A DNA stretch of 7,184 bases, taken from assembly GCA_025351985.1 (NCBI GenBank), contig JANXUW010000638.1:1-7184 (forward strand). Direction: 5' to 3'. The translations under genes were made by a program, and so were the position numbers. The notes under the pieces were generated by a model that saw only the letters and a list, made by a program, of their open reading frames with translations, had not been told where the DNA came from and did not search any database. This document shows, in pieces, positions 4,684 to 7,184 of this stretch. How positions within the stretch are numbered: position 1 is the first letter of the stretch; each line of letters opens with the position of its first letter. The stretch comes from Pseudolysobacter sp. Its GTDB lineage: Bacteria; Pseudomonadota; Gammaproteobacteria; Xanthomonadales; Rhodanobacteraceae.

Positions 4684-6756
4684 ATGACCCAATCCGACAA
4701 TGTCATCAAGTTGCTGTTGATCGAGGACTCGGAAGACAAGGCCGAGCAAATCGCCAGCGATCTGCGCAACGGCGGCATCGCGGTGCAGCTGGCACGCGTG
4801 ACCAGCGAACCCGAGCTGATCGAACATCTGCGCACCCGCGCACCGGATCTGATCCTCGCCAACATGGATGCGGCAAACGTCACCCTGGCACAGGCCAGCG
4901 ACGTACTGAAGCGCAGCGCGAAGGACAGCAGTCTGATCGCGATGTCGAAAGCCATCGATACCAAGAGCATGCTGCTCGCAGTGCAATCGGGGGCGTGGGC
5001 ACATGTGCTGCTGGGCCAGCCGGAATTGTTGCAGCACATCGTGCGCCGCGAATCGAACAGCCTGTCGACACGCCGTGCGGTGAGCCAGCTCGAAGCGGGA
5101 TTGCACGAGTCCGAGCGCCGCTGCGATGCGTTGCTGGATTCCTCGCGCGATCCGATCGCCTATGTGCACGAAGGCATGCACGTGCGTGCGAATCAGGCCT
5201 ATCTGGAAATGTTCGGTTTTGCCGACGATGAAATCGAAGGCATGTCGATCCTCGATCTGATCGCGCCGGCCGATGCGGAAAGTTTCAAGACCGCACTCAA
5301 ACGCATGGACAAAAGCGTCAAGCCGACACAAACCCTCGACCTCAAGGCGGTGCGTACCGACGGCGCCAGCTTCGATGCGCAGATCGAATTGTCGAACGCC
5401 AACTACGAAGGCGAGCCTTGCCAGCAGATTATTTTCCGCCGTCAGGCCGCCAGCGAAGAAGTCGCCAAGCAGCTCGAAGCGCTGCGCTCGCGCGACACCG
5501 TCACCGGCCTGTACAACCGTCAGCATTGCATCGCCGCGCTTGAGCGCATCAGCAGCAACAGCAGCGCGGAACGAGGCGACCACGCCCTGCTGCTGATCGA
5601 ATCGGACAACTTCAAGCAGCTCACCGATACGCTCGGACTGGATGCCGCCGACCTGCTGCTGAGCGAACTCGCACACCTGATGCAACGCCATCTCGGTGCG
5701 GACGATATCGCCGGGCGTTTCGGCAATCAGACCCTCGGCATGATTTCATCGGCCGGGTCGTTGGACAAAGTCAACGAACTCAGCGAAACCCTGCGCAAAG
5801 GCTGCGAGGAGCGCATCTTCGAACTCGGTGCAAAATCCGTGTCACTGACGATCAGCGTGGGTGTGAGCCTGATCACCAGCAAGGGCACCAACGCGACCAA
5901 TGTGCTGGCGCGCGCGAACGAAGCATTGCGCACTGCGCAGACCGAAGGTGGCAACCGCGTGCACATCATCGATCCCGCGGCGCAGGAAAAAGCCGACGCG
6001 GCAGAATCCCTGCTCTGGCGCGACAAGATCAAGAGCGCGCTGACCAACAACGATTTCCAATTGCACTATCAGTCGGTAGTCAGCCTGCAGGATGCACCGG
6101 GCGAATACCGCGAGATGCTGTTGCGCATGCGCAGTGCCGAAGGCGAAATCAAACCGGCGGAATTCATGCCGGCGGCGCAACGTCACGGCCTGTTGCCGAC
6201 TATCGATCGCTGGGTGATCTCGCGCTCGTTGATGTTACTCGGCGAACGCGCGTTCAACAGCCAGGAGCATACGTTTTTCATCAAGTTGTCATTGGCGACG
6301 CTCGAAGACGAAAGCCTCGTGCCATGGCTGACCACACAGCTTGAGGCGAAAAAAATACGCGCCGGTGCGCTGGTTTTTGAACTACCCGAACAGGGTGCGG
6401 TGACGGTGCTGAAAAACGTGCTGAGTTTCGTCCGCGGCATCAAGAAACTCGGCTGCAAGTTTGCGCTGGAAGGTTTCGCCGGCAGCCAGACCGGCTTGCA
6501 GCTGCTCAAGCATACCGATGCGGATTATCTGAAACTCGACCGCGCCCTGATGCAGGATCTGCCGCGCAACAAGGACAACGAAGGCAAGATTCGTGGCATT
6601 TGTGCGCAGCTGCGCGACATGCACAAACTCACCATCGCCGAATTCGTCGAAGATGCCGCAAGCATGTCGATCCTGTTCTCGTGCGGCGTGGATTTCGTGC
6701 AGGGCAATTTCCTGCAGGAACCCGAGCTCGTGATGTCGGAAGCAATAGGCGCCTGA
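4684..6756 (+). CDS. fimX: FimX-like degenerate REC-PAS-GGDEF-EAL c-di-GMP receptor
   Basis: The protein is probably a cytoplasmic c-di-GMP receptor that acts with PilZ and the ATPase PilB to control type IV pilus assembly, as known for Pseudomonas and Xanthomonas FimX. Length is 690 aa, against 691 in P. aeruginosa. Domains: receiver about 7-122, helical linker 125-150, PAS about 146-255, GGDEF about 270-430, EAL about 443-685. The receiver keeps the acidic pair E14-D15 but has N60 where the phosphorylated Asp belongs. GGDEF is GNQTL (347-351), and the RxxD inhibitory site is lost (G338). EAL is EML (477-479), and the metal-binding DDFG is EGFA (596-599). KLD (617-619), AEFVE (652-656) and QGNF (673-676) persist, so ligand binding is plausible but cyclase and phosphodiesterase activity are not. 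No clear Shine-Dalgarno precedes the ATG, and no other start is in frame upstream. pil genes are not in the window, so the name rests on architecture and length. Confidence 0.85.
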   Translation: MTQSDNVIKLLLIEDSEDKAEQIASDLRNGGIAVQLARVTSEPELIEHLRTRAPDLILANMDAANVTLAQASDVLKRSAKDSSLIAMSKAIDTKSMLLAVQSGAWAHVLLGQPELLQHIVRRESNSLSTRRAVSQLEAGLHESERRCDALLDSSRDPIAYVHEGMHVRANQAYLEMFGFADDEIEGMSILDLIAPADAESFKTALKRMDKSVKPTQTLDLKAVRTDGASFDAQIELSNANYEGEPCQQIIFRRQAASEEVAKQLEALRSRDTVTGLYNRQHCIAALERISSNSSAERGDHALLLIESDNFKQLTDTLGLDAADLLLSELAHLMQRHLGADDIAGRFGNQTLGMISSAGSLDKVNELSETLRKGCEERIFELGAKSVSLTISVGVSLITSKGTNATNVLARANEALRTAQTEGGNRVHIIDPAAQEKADAAESLLWRDKIKSALTNNDFQLHYQSVVSLQDAPGEYREMLLRMRSAEGEIKPAEFMPAAQRHGLLPTIDRWVISRSLMLLGERAFNSQEHTFFIKLSLATLEDESLVPWLTTQLEAKKIRAGALVFELPEQGAVTVLKNVLSFVRGIKKLGCKFALEGFAGSQTGLQLLKHTDADYLKLDRALMQDLPRNKDNEGKIRGICAQLRDMHKLTIAEFVEDAASMSILFSCGVDFVQGNFLQEPELVMSEAIGA

Positions 6757-6794
6757 TTTATTTCCGCAGCGTGCCAGCGAATTGATCTACAACA

Positions 6795-7184
6795 TCACGT
6801 CGCTATCTGGCGCAAAGCGGCGATGCGCTCGGCAAGCGGCGGATGGCTCATGAACAGACGCGCCACCTTGCCGTCGCCGGAAATGCCGAACGCCTGAACG
6901 TCCTTCGGCAGCGAATTCTCAGCGTGATTGCCGGACAAGCGCTGCAGCGCGGCGATCATCGAATCGCGACCCGCCAAACGCGCGCCGCCCGCGTCGGCAC
7001 GGAATTCACGCCAGCGCGAAAACCACATCACGATGATCGAGGCGAATAAACCGAGCACCATCTGCAATACCATCACGATGATGAAGTAGACGAATCCACC
7101 ACCGCCTTCGTTGTTGTCGCGTTTGCCGCGCAGGGCCGAGTCGATGACGTTGGCGAGGATACGCGCGAAGAAGATCACGAACGT
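6795..7184 (-). CDS. htpX: Protease HtpX, C-terminal part, 5' end outside the window
   Basis: HtpX is an inner-membrane M48 zinc metalloprotease that degrades misfolded membrane proteins. The visible 129 residues begin TFVIFFARILANVID, include a hydrophobic segment rich in I, V, L and M (about 7094-7020), then WFSRWREFRADAGGARL, and end FMSHPPLAERIAALRQ. The Glu of REFRAD (codon 7005-7007) is the expected third zinc ligand. The HEXXH motif and the N-terminal membrane helices lie beyond 7184. The reading frame is open to the window edge; the GTG at 7178 is an internal Val, not a start. A glycine-rich loop (NNEGGGG) precedes the membrane segment, as a comparable loop does in E. coli. The gene converges with fimX; the 38 nt between the two stops show no convincing terminator hairpin. 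Confidence 0.95.
   Translation of the reverse strand, partial: TFVIFFARILANVIDSALRGKRDNNEGGGGFVYFIIVMVLQMVLGLFASIIVMWFSRWREFRADAGGARLAGRDSMIAALQRLSGNHAENSLPKDVQAFGISGDGKVARLFMSHPPLAERIAALRQIAT

Noticed and set aside
4384..5691. 435-aa open frame on the minus strand opposite epmB and fimX
   Set aside because: It is antisense to two well-supported genes, has no recognisable domain and a composition rich in R, H, Q and A typical of a shadow frame in GC-rich DNA.
6757..6794. Possible bidirectional terminator between fimX and htpX
   Set aside because: No stem of useful length with a T-run was found in the 38 nt.

Overview
The window looks like chromosomal DNA from a gammaproteobacterium, most likely of the Xanthomonadales/Lysobacterales, perhaps Rhodanobacteraceae. 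The evidence is the high-GC coding style, the ubiquinone gene ubiG beside an MtaD-type deaminase and a HAD phosphatase, the EF-P/EpmB pair, and a FimX-type type IV pilus regulator whose length and degenerate motifs match the Pseudomonas/Xanthomonas family. No RNA gene, insertion sequence or CRISPR array was found. The taxonomic call is inference from gene content.

Left part (1-3479, all on the minus strand, read right to left): efp (elongation factor P), then after 4 nt mtaD (MTA/SAH deaminase), then a small overlapping pair DUF4160-DUF2442, then ubiG, then the first codons of a HAD phosphatase (gph/mupP-like) whose ATG overlaps the ubiG stop as ATGA. In Pseudomonas the mtaD-like gene, ubiG and the HAD phosphatase are direct neighbours. 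Here the DUF4160-DUF2442 pair sits between the first two and looks like an accessory insertion. Two inverted repeats, one a perfect 20-bp palindrome, lie just upstream of the pair.

Middle (3480-4596): efp and epmB are divergent from a short shared region. EpmB is the radical-SAM lysine 2,3-aminomutase that makes the (R)-beta-lysine attached to EF-P, and the EF-P here has the acceptor lysine K34. Target and modification enzyme are therefore side by side; EpmA, the ligase, is not in the window.

Right part (4597-7184): a 690-aa FimX-like protein on the plus strand (receiver, PAS, GGDEF, EAL) in which the catalytic signatures I could place are altered. It is probably a c-di-GMP receptor that controls type IV pili rather than an enzyme. 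It converges with the C-terminal part of htpX, a membrane zinc protease, which runs off the window end.

Most of the window is ordinary housekeeping sequence. The least understood part is 814-1534: the DUF4160-DUF2442 pair with its overlap, different codon use, basic AT-hook-like tail and upstream palindromes. It resembles a small two-gene module, possibly toxin-antitoxin-like, but no function can be proved from sequence.
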